Part shown: piece by piece, positions 25,828-34,896 of the stretch
Numbering within the stretch: the first letter of the stretch is position 1
How the letters are laid out: the number at the start of each line of letters is the position of its first letter
From: Paenibacillus dendrobii
GTDB lineage: Bacteria; Bacillota; Bacilli; Paenibacillales; Paenibacillaceae
Length of the DNA stretch: 64,000 nucleotides
NCBI RefSeq assembly: GCF_009807035.1
Contig: NZ_WUBI01000006.1
Location: forward strand, 266,199-330,198
Direction of reading: 5' to 3'
Translations under genes and position numbers: made by a program
The notes under the pieces: generated by a model
What the model saw: only the letters and a program-made list of their open reading frames with translations
Told to the model about the DNA's origin: nothing
Databases searched by the model: none

Positions 25828-26898
25828 ATGAGAATGTTCCCGTTGGACGCATTTAGACGGGCTTGGCTGCCGTTAGCAGCGTGCTTGTTATTGGCTGCGG
25901 CGGCTGCCGGGTATGTCCTGGCTGCGGATGGGGAGAAAGCAGAAGGGCCGGTACTGACCGTAGACGGGGAAGCCGTTACCGCGATGGAATTCCAAGCGGC
26001 GATGTCACGGGAACGGATTGGCGTTATCCAGCAATTCCAATCCCGGTACGGAGCAGAGTTCGATCAGGGCTTCTGGCAGCGCCGTTATGACGGTCAAACA
26101 CCGTTAGAAGTACTCAGGCAAAAAGCGCTGGAGCAGATCACAAAGCTCAAGGTTCAACAGATCGCTGCGAAACGCGAGGGCATCGTAACGGATATTTCAT
26201 ACGACGGCTTTTTAAAGAGCAGAGAGGAGGAAAACCGGAGAAGACAGGAGGATGCAGGCAGGGGGAAAGTCATCTACGGTCCGCTTCAGTTTGGGCAGGA
26301 GGAGTACTATCAATATACTTTCAGCCTGATGCTTACCCGTTTGCAGGAGCGGTTGGCTGCCGGAGAGCTGGCATCTTCTCCGGAGGAGATCGACGTGTTT
26401 TATGAGAAAAATAAGAATGTTTTATACAGGCAAACACCATCGATCCGAACGCGAAAGCTATTCATTTCCGGCTCGGAAGGGGAAGCGGCTTCGCTGGCGA
26501 AGCAGGCACAGGCTGAAGCGCAGCAGCTGCAATCCCTTGCCGAGGCAGCGGAAACGATGAATGGCAAGGTTGAAACGGATGTCCAGTTATTCGATGCTCA
26601 GACGCTCCGCAATGATGCGAGGTACATGCCGGAGCTGCTGGAAGCCGCGCGGCGGCTTGCTCCCGGGGAAATCAGCGGCGTTGTTCCCGTCGCAGGAGGG
26701 TATGCCATATTGCAATGCGTGGAGCGTCAAGAAGGTGGATATGCTTCCATGGAGCAAGCCAATGAGGATATCCGCAGCAGACTTATGGAGCAGAAGTATG
26801 AGTCGTGGCTCATGGATCAGGTTAGGCGGGCGAAGGTGGAAACGCACCGGGAAATGCTTGATAGCATGGATGTACAGGATTCAGGGTTCGGTGGATGA
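25828..26898 (+). CDS. Exported peptidyl-prolyl isomerase, PpiC (parvulin) type
   Basis: A 356-residue protein with an N-terminal hydrophobic segment (about residues 12-33) without a lipobox, so it is probably membrane-anchored or secreted rather than a lipoprotein like PrsA. A SurA_N-like helical region follows (LTVDGEAVTAMEFQAAM through SSPEEIDVFYEKNKN), then a rotamase-like domain (IRTRKLFIS, RRLAPGEISGVVPVAGGYAILQ) and a helical tail. It lies 13 bases after the beta-helix gene and is closed by a terminator. It may assist folding of that large secreted protein outside the membrane. The start at 25828 fits the AAGGGG site weakly; the hydrophobic signal directly after supports it. Confidence 0.84.
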   Translation: MRMFPLDAFRRAWLPLAACLLLAAAAAGYVLAADGEKAEGPVLTVDGEAVTAMEFQAAMSRERIGVIQQFQSRYGAEFDQGFWQRRYDGQTPLEVLRQKALEQITKLKVQQIAAKREGIVTDISYDGFLKSREEENRRRQEDAGRGKVIYGPLQFGQEEYYQYTFSLMLTRLQERLAAGELASSPEEIDVFYEKNKNVLYRQTPSIRTRKLFISGSEGEAASLAKQAQAEAQQLQSLAEAAETMNGKVETDVQLFDAQTLRNDARYMPELLEAARRLAPGEISGVVPVAGGYAILQCVERQEGGYASMEQANEDIRSRLMEQKYESWLMDQVRRAKVETHREMLDSMDVQDSGFGG

Positions 26899-26903
26899 TA
26901 ATA

Positions 26904-26936
26904 AGAACGGCCCCCATCAGGGAGGCCGTTCTATTT
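26904..26936 (+). terminator. Terminator after the isomerase gene
   Basis: Stem AGAACGGCC / GGCCGTTCT (26904-26912 with 26923-26931) followed by ATTTTT. It isolates htpG from the upstream operon. Confidence 0.85.
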
Positions 26937-27034
26937 TTGATAACGTCGTAGACTTAGAAGGTGACAACGCGATTCATAATTGCTAAAACGGGATGAATTA
27001 CATGCGATTAAGCCTTGCATTACCTTGGTATGTA

Positions 27035-27064
27035 TTGACTTCCAAAAACAAGGTGTGATATATA
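27035..27064 (+). promoter_or_regulatory. Sigma-A promoter of htpG
   Basis: TTGACT at 27035-27040 and TATATA at 27059-27064 are separated by 18 bases, with a TG before the -10. The CIRCE element begins about 11 bases after the -10, a typical repressor position. Confidence 0.7.
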
Positions 27065-27074
27065 AAAGGAAGAA

Positions 27075-27101
27075 TTAGCACTCATGAAGATAGAGTGCTA
27101 A
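27075..27101. promoter_or_regulatory. CIRCE element (HrcA operator) upstream of htpG
   Basis: TTAGCACTC-N9-GAGTGCTAA, a perfect CIRCE inverted repeat (27075-27083 and 27093-27101). It starts within the initially transcribed region and ends 31 bases before the htpG start. HrcA repression released by heat is the established function of this element. Confidence 0.93.
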
Positions 27102-27132
27102 CGAATCGTTCGAATCGAAAGGAGCCTAACTC

Positions 27133-29013
27133 ATGCTGAAAAAAGAGTTTAAAGCCGAATCAAAACGATTGCTGGAAATGATGATTAACTCGATTTATAC
27201 CCAGAAGGAAATCTTTTTGAGAGAATTGATCTCGAATGCCAGCGATGCGATCGACAAAATTTACTATAAGGCGCTGACCGACGATCAGCTTGTATTTAAT
27301 AAGGATGATTATTACATCCGAATCACTGCCGATAAGGATAACCGGACATTAACCATTGCGGACACCGGGATCGGCATGTCGCAGGAAGATCTTGAGAATA
27401 ACCTGGGCATCATCGCGAAAAGCGGTTCGCTGGCTTTCAAGAGCGAGAATGAAGCCAAGGACGGCCACAACATCATCGGCCAGTTCGGGGTCGGTTTCTA
27501 TTCCGCATTTATGGTTGCCGATCAAGTAACGGTAATCAGTAAGGCACTCGGCAGCGACCAGGCCTACCGCTGGGAGTCCGAAGGTACGGACGGCTACACC
27601 ATCGAGCCTTGCGAAAAGGATTCGATAGGTACGGAAATTACGCTGAAGATCAAAGAGAACACCGAAGACGATCAGTACGATGAATACCTCGAGGAATACC
27701 GCCTGAAAAGCATCATCAAGAAATACTCCGACTTTATTCGTTATCCGATCAAGATGGACATTACCGGACACCGTCCTAAAGAAGGCGGCGAAGGTGAGTT
27801 TGAGGAGTACAAGGAAGAGCAAACCGTCAACAGCATGGTGCCGATCTGGCGCAAGAACAAAAGCGAGCTGACGCAGGAGGACTACGAGAATTTCTATGCG
27901 GAAAAACGCTACGGGTTCGACAAGCCGCTTTCGCATGTGCATGTAAAGGCGGATGGAGCCGTGGTTTACAATGCGATTCTGTTCATTCCGGAGAACACGC
28001 CGTTCGATTATTATACGAAAGAATACGAAAAAGGGCTGGAGCTGTATTCCAATGGCGTGCTGATTATGGACAAATGCGGCGATCTGCTGCCGGATTACTT
28101 CAGCTTCGTGAAAGGGATGGTCGATTCCGAGGACCTGTCCCTGAACATCTCCCGGGAAATGCTGCAGCATGACCGTCAGCTGACGCTGATCGCGAAGAAT
28201 ATCAAAAGCAAAATCAAGAGCCAGCTCCAGTCCCTGCTGAAGGATGACCGCGAGAAATACGAAACCTTCTTCCAGGCTTTTGGCAGACAGCTGAAGTTTG
28301 GCGTCTATAATGATTATGGCGCGAATAAGGACACGCTGTCCGATCTGCTGATGTTCACGTCCTCCAAGGAGAAGAAGCTGGTTACCCTCGATGAGTATGT
28401 ATCCAGAATGCCGGAAGACCAGAAGTATATCTACTATGCTTCCGGGACATCCGTAGAGCGTATCGAGAAGCTTCCGCAGACCGAGATTGTCGCAGACAAA
28501 GGCTACGAGATTCTTTATTTGACCGATGATATCGACGAATTCGCGATCAAGATGCTGATGAATTACAAGGAGAAGGAATTCAAATCGGTATCCAGCGGCG
28601 ATCTCGGCATCGAAGCAGATGCGGAAGACGCTCCGTCCGAAGCGGAAGCAGCCGAGAACAAGGAACTGTTCGAGGCCATGTCTACGGTGCTCGCCGGAAA
28701 AGTGAAGAGCGTGAAGGCCTCGAAACGTCTGAAATCCCATCCGGTTTGCCTGACAGCCGAGGGCGATCTTTCGATCGAGATGGAAAAAGTGCTGAAGGCC
28801 ATGCCAAACGGTGAAGGCATTCAGGCGGACAAGGTGCTGGAAATCAATGTGCATCATGAAGTGTTCCAGTCGTTGAAATCCGCTTTTGAAAAAGATCAGG
28901 AGAAGCTGGGACTGTTCACGAACCTGCTGTATAACCAGGCACTTTTGATCGAAGGTCTGCCGATTCAAGATCCTGTCGATTTTACGAATGACATTTGTAA
29001 AATCATGGTGTAA
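27133..29013 (+). CDS. htpG: Molecular chaperone HtpG (bacterial Hsp90)
   Basis: A 626-residue Hsp90, the usual length for Bacillales. The N-terminal ATP-binding domain shows LRELISNASDAIDK (catalytic E and N), DTGIGM and the lid segment GQFGVGFYSAFMVAD. The middle domain carries the conserved R in LNISREMLQHDR and the C-terminal dimerisation region ends near residue 620. It is an ATP-dependent cytoplasmic chaperone that acts during heat and other stress. A perfect CIRCE element and a sigma-A promoter stand upstream, and a strong terminator (29036-29064) follows, so it is probably transcribed alone. The start ATG has an AAAGGAG site. Confidence 0.97.
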   Translation: MLKKEFKAESKRLLEMMINSIYTQKEIFLRELISNASDAIDKIYYKALTDDQLVFNKDDYYIRITADKDNRTLTIADTGIGMSQEDLENNLGIIAKSGSLAFKSENEAKDGHNIIGQFGVGFYSAFMVADQVTVISKALGSDQAYRWESEGTDGYTIEPCEKDSIGTEITLKIKENTEDDQYDEYLEEYRLKSIIKKYSDFIRYPIKMDITGHRPKEGGEGEFEEYKEEQTVNSMVPIWRKNKSELTQEDYENFYAEKRYGFDKPLSHVHVKADGAVVYNAILFIPENTPFDYYTKEYEKGLELYSNGVLIMDKCGDLLPDYFSFVKGMVDSEDLSLNISREMLQHDRQLTLIAKNIKSKIKSQLQSLLKDDREKYETFFQAFGRQLKFGVYNDYGANKDTLSDLLMFTSSKEKKLVTLDEYVSRMPEDQKYIYYASGTSVERIEKLPQTEIVADKGYEILYLTDDIDEFAIKMLMNYKEKEFKSVSSGDLGIEADAEDAPSEAEAAENKELFEAMSTVLAGKVKSVKASKRLKSHPVCLTAEGDLSIEMEKVLKAMPNGEGIQADKVLEINVHHEVFQSLKSAFEKDQEKLGLFTNLLYNQALLIEGLPIQDPVDFTNDICKIMV

Positions 29014-29035
29014 TCTATTTATATTTGAAACTTAT

Positions 29036-29064
29036 AAAACCCGGCCTTCCGGTGGCCGGGTTTT
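29036..29064 (+). terminator. Terminator of htpG
   Basis: AAAACCCGGCC / GGCCGGGTTTT (29036-29046 with 29054-29064), a perfect 11-base stem ending in T residues. Confidence 0.9.
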
Positions 29065-29157
29065 CATAATTCATAAGCAAGAGATGAATTTGCTCGAATA
29101 GTGTATAATGGATAAAGGCGCTTTGCTGCGCATGTTATCAATTTGGAAGAGGTGTAA

Positions 29158-30327
29158 ATGTTGGAAGACCCTAGGTTACAAATGGAAGAACGCAATATAC
29201 AGCACGCCATCATTGGAGACGTGATGACCCGTTTGCCGGAAATTCTGCAAAGCTTGACCAAGTCCAGACTTTCTTCGCTTGCCTCCGCTAATCAAATTTC
29301 CGGACGTTCCAAGATGAAGAAGGAAGAGCTTGCGGATGCTCTTTCAGCATATTTGACCGATCCCGAGCAGTTGAAGTCCATCGTACTTGTCACGGATGCA
29401 GACGAGTGGGCTCTTCTGGAAACGCTTATTAAGGAGCCGAATATTCAGGATAACGCGCTGCCTTTCGGACATTATTCCTATTATTTGGAACGAGGTTTAG
29501 TATTCAGCTTTTTCAGTGAGGGCAAGCTTTATGTCCTGATGCCGGAGGAAGTGAAATCCGCCGCATCTCGAATTGATCTGTCCGAACTGAAACAGGAGCA
29601 TGGTTCCAAGCAGGAGGCCTATGAATATATCGCCGCTGCAGCTCATTTGTACGGTGTCATCAAGCTGGACAAGCTTGTTCATATAATTAATTCGCAAAAC
29701 AGCATTGCCGTAGAGGAAGAAGAAGTTGCCAAATACGCAGCCGAAATGGTCGAACGCGGCCAGGATATTATTCTGCATGATGGCGTTCTCTTTAACGGAT
29801 TGGTAGCAAACGGGGCAGATGACAGCAGGCTGGCTGAACTCACTGAAGGTTTGGACAGCAAACCGTTTTTTGTACCGGAAAAAGAAGAGCTTCTCCGTTA
29901 TGCGGATCTGGGCTATTTCGAGATGACTCCGCAGCTTTCTGAGTTGAAGGCTTTCGTGCTTAACAATATGTCGAAGGACCAAGAGCTTGTTGAATACTTG
30001 ATGGACGACATTCAATTGGCATGTACGAATAAATGCACGATGCAGGATTTGATCAATGAGTTCGAGAACCGCAAGGTTTCCTTCAAAACGCCGGTTCATG
30101 CACAGCGCGTTATTTCCTTGCTTGCGGAGGTATACAACAACACCAGAATGTGGTCGAATGGCGGTCACACGCTGGTCGAATTGGGCTCCATGCAAGAGGG
30201 AGAGGATCCGAAGAAGGGGCTGGTCAGACTTGTGGACGATAACGAAAACGTTGTTCCTAAGGTTGGAAGAAACGAACCTTGCCCTTGCGGAAGCGGTCTG
30301 AAATATAAGAAGTGCCACGGTAAATAA
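29158..30327 (+). CDS. SEC-C metal-binding domain protein
   Basis: A 389-residue protein of unknown function. It ends with a SEC-C motif, GRNEPCPCGSGLKYKKCHGK, a zinc-binding CxC-x8-CH pattern also found at the end of SecA. Near residues 30-75 is a Rho-N-like or SAP-like helical segment (SRLSSLASANQISGRSKMKKEELADALSAYL). The body is soluble, with no signal peptide or membrane segment. A TATAAT box lies 50 bases upstream and GAAGAGGTG precedes the start. It is followed by a long terminator hairpin, so it is a single-gene unit between htpG and an AraC gene. Whether it acts in protein export or quality control cannot be told. Confidence 0.85.
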   Translation: MLEDPRLQMEERNIQHAIIGDVMTRLPEILQSLTKSRLSSLASANQISGRSKMKKEELADALSAYLTDPEQLKSIVLVTDADEWALLETLIKEPNIQDNALPFGHYSYYLERGLVFSFFSEGKLYVLMPEEVKSAASRIDLSELKQEHGSKQEAYEYIAAAAHLYGVIKLDKLVHIINSQNSIAVEEEEVAKYAAEMVERGQDIILHDGVLFNGLVANGADDSRLAELTEGLDSKPFFVPEKEELLRYADLGYFEMTPQLSELKAFVLNNMSKDQELVEYLMDDIQLACTNKCTMQDLINEFENRKVSFKTPVHAQRVISLLAEVYNNTRMWSNGGHTLVELGSMQEGEDPKKGLVRLVDDNENVVPKVGRNEPCPCGSGLKYKKCHGK

Positions 30328-30348
30328 TATCCTGAATAAAGGATTAAA

Positions 30349-30410
30349 AAAACACCCTGTAGAATTTGGAATAACCTTTCCGGTTATCCAATGATTCTAC
30401 AGGGTGTTTT
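30349..30410 (+). terminator. Long terminator hairpin after the SEC-C gene
   Basis: AAAACACCCTGTAGAAT pairs with ATTCTACAGGGTGTTTT around an inner GGATAACC-like stem (30349-30365 with 30394-30410), ending in T residues. Confidence 0.88.
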
Positions 30411-30509
30411 GCGTTACGGCTGCGCTTAAATGTCATGGCCTTTCAGGACTTGATCAGATCGCGAATCGATTGTATAGTGAGTTCCATTATAGGAAGGAGC
30501 GGAGGTGTC

Positions 30510-31298
30510 ATGCTCTTGCTGGAGGTCAGAAGCTTTATCGGTACCCATGATAAGGATTGGGAGGATGAACGTTTATGGAGCCACCCGGATATCGAGATAT
30601 CCGTCGTACTTGAGGGTAGCGGCCGATTTCGGGGAAGAGATCAAGAAAGAGCGGTGAACGCGGGGCACGTCGTATTGATTCCGCCGAATCTTCCTCATTC
30701 TTTTCATGCGGTTACGCCCATCCGATTCGGGGTTCTACTCATCCGGGGGCTGCCTGCCCGGATTCGCGAATTATTTGAACGGTTGATTCAGGACGGCTTC
30801 CCGAGGATCATCGCATTATCGGGGCTGGATCAGGATCATTACGAACGGCTCTTCCGCGAATGGCTGCGCATTCGCTCCTCCAAGCTGAAAGAACCGGAAC
30901 GAAACTATATGGCATGGATTGAAATGCTGCTGCTCTTTTTAAATGAACATTCCCACTCCGACCAGCAGGCACTTTCGATTTCACACACCGGCGACTATAT
31001 CCGCGAGCATCTGCAAGATGCCGTTCAAATCTCTGCATTAGCCGAAATGTGCGGTCTCTCGGAAGAAGGTTTCCGCAAACGTTTCTCTAAGGTATATGGC
31101 ATGACGCCCAAACAGTACCAGCAAATGTGCCGGCTGGCGGAGGCCAAGTGGCAGTTGAGCTCTACGGATAGGGACATGCAGTCGATTGCGCAATTGATCG
31201 GTTTTACAGGTCTGCACTCCTTCTCGCTCTGGTTCAAAAAATTGGAGGATTGCCCTCCTTCGGAATGGCGAACCCGGCAGCGGTTATATCATGTTTAA
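30510..31298 (+). CDS. AraC-family regulator with cupin sensor domain
   Basis: A 262-residue regulator. The N-terminal cupin region (ISVVLEGSGRFRGRDQE, AGHVVLIPPNLPHSFHA) is the ligand pocket, and the C-terminal 100 residues carry the AraC double helix-turn-helix (VQISALAEMCGLSEEGFRKRFSKVYGMTPKQYQQ, QSIAQLIGFTGLHSFSLWFKK). The start at 30510 follows both AGGAAGGAG and GGAGGTG within 20 bases; an in-frame ATG at 30435 has no such support. The next gene, a PhyH oxygenase on the same strand, begins 125 bases later and may be its target. The ligand is unknown. Confidence 0.9.
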   Translation: MLLLEVRSFIGTHDKDWEDERLWSHPDIEISVVLEGSGRFRGRDQERAVNAGHVVLIPPNLPHSFHAVTPIRFGVLLIRGLPARIRELFERLIQDGFPRIIALSGLDQDHYERLFREWLRIRSSKLKEPERNYMAWIEMLLLFLNEHSHSDQQALSISHTGDYIREHLQDAVQISALAEMCGLSEEGFRKRFSKVYGMTPKQYQQMCRLAEAKWQLSSTDRDMQSIAQLIGFTGLHSFSLWFKKLEDCPPSEWRTRQRLYHV

Positions 31299-31422
31299 GC
31301 GGGTTTTGCGTAAATGTTGAACGGTTTTGGCTAACGATTTCATCTCCCGGATCCGCTATGCTGATAAGGAATCCAATAACGGACGGGAAGCCGTCCGGAT
31401 ATCCAGAGGGGAGAATACCCAC

Positions 31423-32319
31423 ATGAAAGTGACAATCGGGCAAAGGGAACTTGAACTGGGAAGCCAATACCTAACAGAGCTCAGAAGCAGCCATGATATT
31501 CTGGAAAACACGGAGGCTCTCCGAGCTCGACTAGCGGAAGATGGCTATCTGTTCATCCGCGGATTTCACGACAGGGATCAGGTGCAATCTGCACGAATGG
31601 ACTTTTTACGCAAGCTGCAGGCAACAGGTCGCCTGGACCCGAAAGCTTCTCTTCATGAAGGCGTGATTGGCGGAGAGAATAAAGGGATGATGTGGGGGGG
31701 AAGCACGGAGGAATTGCAATCCGATTTCCCGCATTTCCTGGAGATGGTGAACGGATCTTCGGTCATGAGCTTCTTTGACCGCCTGCTCGGCGGGAAGGCC
31801 ATGACCTATGATTACAAATGGCCACGTGCCGTTGCGCAGGGAGGAAATACCGGGGCACATTATGATATTGTCTACATGGGAAGGGGAACGAAAAACGTCT
31901 ACACCATGTGGACACCCTTGGGAGATACACCGCTGGAACTCGGTACGCTCGCGATATGTCTCGGCTCCCAGCATTTCGATCCTATCAAGCAAACGTATGG
32001 ACAAATGGATGTTGACCGGGATCAGGTGGCTACAGGCTGGTTCTCGGAGGACCCTATTGAGATCGTGGAAAAATACGGCGGAAGATGGGCGACGGCTTCA
32101 TTCGAAGCCGGGGATGTCATTATTTTCGGGATGTACATGATGCATGCCTCGCTGAATAACGCGACCCGCAGGTTCAGAATCAGCTCGGACACGAGGTACC
32201 AGCTCGCTTCGGAGCCTGTCGATGAGCGCTGGATCGGCCGAAAGCCGAAAGGGCACTATGCCTGGGGGAAATCGCCGCAAAAGTCCGTTGCCGATGCCCG
32301 GAAGGAGTGGGGGGTATAA
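31423..32319 (+). CDS. Phytanoyl-CoA dioxygenase (PhyH)-family Fe(II)/2-oxoglutarate oxygenase
   Basis: A 298-residue oxygenase. The iron ligands are visible as H146 and D148 in GAHYDI and H241 in YMMHASLNN, and the 2-oxoglutarate arginine is probably R252 in RRFRISSDTRY. This is the double-stranded beta-helix HxD...H pattern. Members hydroxylate lipids, amino acids or small natural products while turning 2-oxoglutarate into succinate. AGAGGGGAG lies at 31405-31413 before the ATG at 31423; an in-frame ATG at 31327 is not supported. It lies between an AraC regulator and a small SRPBCC gene. The substrate is unknown. Confidence 0.87.
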   Translation: MKVTIGQRELELGSQYLTELRSSHDILENTEALRARLAEDGYLFIRGFHDRDQVQSARMDFLRKLQATGRLDPKASLHEGVIGGENKGMMWGGSTEELQSDFPHFLEMVNGSSVMSFFDRLLGGKAMTYDYKWPRAVAQGGNTGAHYDIVYMGRGTKNVYTMWTPLGDTPLELGTLAICLGSQHFDPIKQTYGQMDVDRDQVATGWFSEDPIEIVEKYGGRWATASFEAGDVIIFGMYMMHASLNNATRRFRISSDTRYQLASEPVDERWIGRKPKGHYAWGKSPQKSVADARKEWGV

Positions 32320-32425
32320 ACTAGGGTTTACCGTCCATGATTTATGTATAGCCGCTGAAAAAAAGGAACCCGTTAGCAAGTTATTATCATCTAAAAGCCT
32401 AAATCCTGAAAGGAATGAAGAATGT

Positions 32426-32893
32426 ATGACCGAGCCCATGCGTGTGCCTGACTTATCAGCAAGACCTTTCCATTTGAAAGTGGAGCGACGGATGGATTCG
32501 GCTCCAGACGTGATTTTTAGAGCGTGGACGGAGCAGTTCGACCGCTGGTTTGCAGCCCCTGGATCCGTGATTATGCAGGGAAAGGTCAACACCGTTTTCT
32601 TCTTTGAGACCGAATTCAAACCCGATGCGCATCTGGAAGCTCAGCGCCATCCGCATTACGGACGGTTCCTGAGACTTGAAACAGATCGGTTGGTTGAATT
32701 GACGTGGGTGACCGGCGAAGGGGGAACGAAGGGCGCGGAGACGGTCGTCACCGTTGAACTGGAGCCGGCTGACAACGGAACGCTGCTGCGTCTCGAACAT
32801 GCCGGGTTTCCGGATGCGGAATCAAGAGACGGGCATGAGCAGGCATGGCCATTCGTACTGGAGCAGCTGGATCAGCAGATGACCGGCATGTAG
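32426..32893 (+). CDS. SRPBCC/AHSA1-family small protein
   Basis: A 155-residue START-like fold protein of the AHSA1 (activator of Hsp90 homologue 1) type. It has the opening FHLKVERRMDSAPDVIFRAWT, the middle RWFAAPGSV, and the ending HAGFPDAESRDGHEQAWPFVLEQLDQ, typical of the family. Such proteins bind hydrophobic ligands; despite the name most bacterial members have no proven link with Hsp90. The ATG at 32426 follows GAAAGGAATGAAG. It lies 106 bases after the oxygenase gene on the same strand, so cotranscription is plausible but not shown. Confidence 0.82.
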   Translation: MTEPMRVPDLSARPFHLKVERRMDSAPDVIFRAWTEQFDRWFAAPGSVIMQGKVNTVFFFETEFKPDAHLEAQRHPHYGRFLRLETDRLVELTWVTGEGGTKGAETVVTVELEPADNGTLLRLEHAGFPDAESRDGHEQAWPFVLEQLDQQMTGM

Positions 32894-33078
32894 CGGGTGT
32901 CATGGAGCAAATCTAACAAGAATACCCCTGCCTCTCTAACAAAAGGACACCTTCAATCAGCAGATATATGAATTCCCAACAAATTTGCCTCTGCTGGAAA
33001 AACACCTGCACGTTCCTCGTATCCTTCATCAAGGGTAAAATGAAAGCGTATTATTCCTCTTGACGAAGGAGAACAGCC

Positions 33079-34785
33079 ATGAAATTTGACCTGAGTATCG
33101 TGCCCTTCAGCCGTAAGGAGTCGTTTCTCGCGGTATCGCTCTTGCCTGAAGGAAAGAATAGACAGCAGGGTCTCTACCTGCGAACCGTCCGCGGCGGCGA
33201 CGACAAATTCGGCGAGGCATTCCGGATTGAGCTGATCGACAAGCGAAACCAGCCGATACCGTATATGACGGAAGCTTCTCCAGGGGTCGTAAGGCTGAAC
33301 TCCCCGGCTTCGGCCATCTATGCCGAAATTTGCATATCGGATAGCCGGACATTTCGCCTTCGTTCCAAGGGCTGCGGCATCCGGCTTACCTTTATGCCGG
33401 CAGCATACGATTATGCTTACGAAGTGAATAAGGACAGTTGGGAAATGAACAGCTTCACCCATGAATGCCGCTTTATGCTGACACGGCTGGCAGGCGGTAT
33501 GAAGATGGAAGTGCCTTGGGATAAGATTAAAAGCTCACGCGTAATCGCAGAGTTCAATGCGGATGATGACACGAATATCGCGGAGTTTGCGGTAGAGGAG
33601 TTCCGCACGGTATGGGAACCAAGGGAAGCGTGGGAATCTTTTGAAGATGCCGTGATATCCGCCGAAAATGATTTTGGGACGTGGCTTGAACGCAGCCTGA
33701 CTATCCCTGAACGCTGGCAGGAAGGACGGGAACTGGCCGCCTATATCACCTGGTCCTGCCTGGTGCCGGCAGAGGGATGCCTGACCCGTCCGGCGATGTA
33801 CATGTCGAAGAACTGGATGACGAATATTTGGAGCTGGGATCACTGCTTTAATGCCATGGCGCTGGTACGCCATGATCCGAAGCTGGCATGGGACCAGTTC
33901 ATGATCTTTTTTGACCGGCAGGATGAGAGCGGATTGATTCCGGACTTCGTGAACGACAAATATGAGCTATGGAACTGCAATAAACCGCCGATTCACGGCT
34001 GGACGCTGGCCTGGATGATGCAGCGTACTGATTACATCCGCGAGGGTCAGCTGAGAGAGGTTTACGGACCACTGTCCAAGTGGACAAATTGGTGGTTCCG
34101 ATACCGGGACGGGGATGGCGACGGCATTCCCCAGTATAATCACGGCAACGATTCGGGCTGGGACAACAGTACAGCGTTTAATAACGGCATCCCGGTGGAA
34201 AGTCCGGATCTGGCCGCTTTTCTGATCATCCAAACCGAGCTTCTGGCTGAAATCGCTGGTTTGCTTGGGCTTGCGGAGGAATCCTCAGCATGGAGGCGTC
34301 TTGCCGAGGATACGCTGGAGAAGATGGTTGGACATTTTTGGAAGGATGGGAAGTTCATATCCTGCCGCTCAGGCACGCATGAACCGTCCGAAGGGGACAG
34401 CCTGCTGCTGTTCGTACCGATCCTGCTTGGCAAACGGCTGCCGGAACACATCCGCACAGCGCTCCTGGACGGATTGCGGGAAGAGAACCGGTTCCTGACC
34501 GCGAACGGCTGGGCGACAGAAAGCATCAGCAGCTCATACTATCAGCCGGATGGATACTGGCGAGGTCCGATCTGGGCGCCATCAACCATGCTGCTCGTGG
34601 AAGGCGCCGCTGCGGCGGGTGATTTGGAGCTGGCCCGGGAGGTATCGCGCCGCTTCTGCAGCATGCTTAACCGCAGCGGCATGGCGGAGAACTTCGATGC
34701 GCTTACAGGCGAAGGCCTGCGTGACAGGGCATTTACATGGACCTCGAGCGTATTCCTGATTCTGGGGCATGAGTATACCAATTAA
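33079..34785 (+). CDS. Glycoside hydrolase, MGH1/GH63-like (alpha/alpha)6 barrel
   Basis: A 568-residue cytoplasmic protein (no signal peptide). About 200 N-terminal residues of beta structure precede an (alpha/alpha)6 toroid. Markers include NIWSWDHCFNAMAL, FFDRQDESGLIPDFVND, a stretch reading DGDGIPQYNHGNDSGWDNSTAF and the C-terminal GYWRGPIWAPSTMLLVEG. These match the mannosyl-oligosaccharide glucosidase / trehalase-like clan, where aspartate and glutamate in these blocks act as acid and base. It probably cleaves an alpha-linked oligosaccharide. GACGAAGGAG precedes the start. It precedes a kinase/regulator pair and an importer with beta-galactosidase, likely part of one sugar locus. A nested hairpin follows it. 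Confidence 0.85.
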   Translation: MKFDLSIVPFSRKESFLAVSLLPEGKNRQQGLYLRTVRGGDDKFGEAFRIELIDKRNQPIPYMTEASPGVVRLNSPASAIYAEICISDSRTFRLRSKGCGIRLTFMPAAYDYAYEVNKDSWEMNSFTHECRFMLTRLAGGMKMEVPWDKIKSSRVIAEFNADDDTNIAEFAVEEFRTVWEPREAWESFEDAVISAENDFGTWLERSLTIPERWQEGRELAAYITWSCLVPAEGCLTRPAMYMSKNWMTNIWSWDHCFNAMALVRHDPKLAWDQFMIFFDRQDESGLIPDFVNDKYELWNCNKPPIHGWTLAWMMQRTDYIREGQLREVYGPLSKWTNWWFRYRDGDGDGIPQYNHGNDSGWDNSTAFNNGIPVESPDLAAFLIIQTELLAEIAGLLGLAEESSAWRRLAEDTLEKMVGHFWKDGKFISCRSGTHEPSEGDSLLLFVPILLGKRLPEHIRTALLDGLREENRFLTANGWATESISSSYYQPDGYWRGPIWAPSTMLLVEGAAAAGDLELAREVSRRFCSMLNRSGMAENFDALTGEGLRDRAFTWTSSVFLILGHEYTN

Positions 34786-34786
34786 A

Positions 34787-34853
34787 CACGGGTTTTGCAC
34801 TTCTTCGGCTGTTTTTACAGCGTTTCGGGGAGGTGCTTTTCCCGTTTGTTCGA
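34787..34853 (+). terminator. Nested hairpin, probable terminator of the GH63-like gene
   Basis: ACGGG-TTTT-GCAC pairs with GTGC-TTTT-CCCGT across a central GCTGT/ACAGC stem, giving a long imperfect structure just after the stop codon. The internal T-T loops make its strength uncertain. Confidence 0.4.
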
Positions 34854-34896
34854 TCATAAGAGGATGTTATAGCGATGTTATATGCCATGAATAAAA

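Noticed and set aside
27349..28968. Long open frame on the minus strand opposite htpG
   Set aside because: Hsp90 is plainly encoded on the plus strand; the other frame is composition-driven.
33041..33054. TGAAAGCGTATTAT as a cre site
   Set aside because: Only 11 of 14 consensus positions match, and key positions differ.
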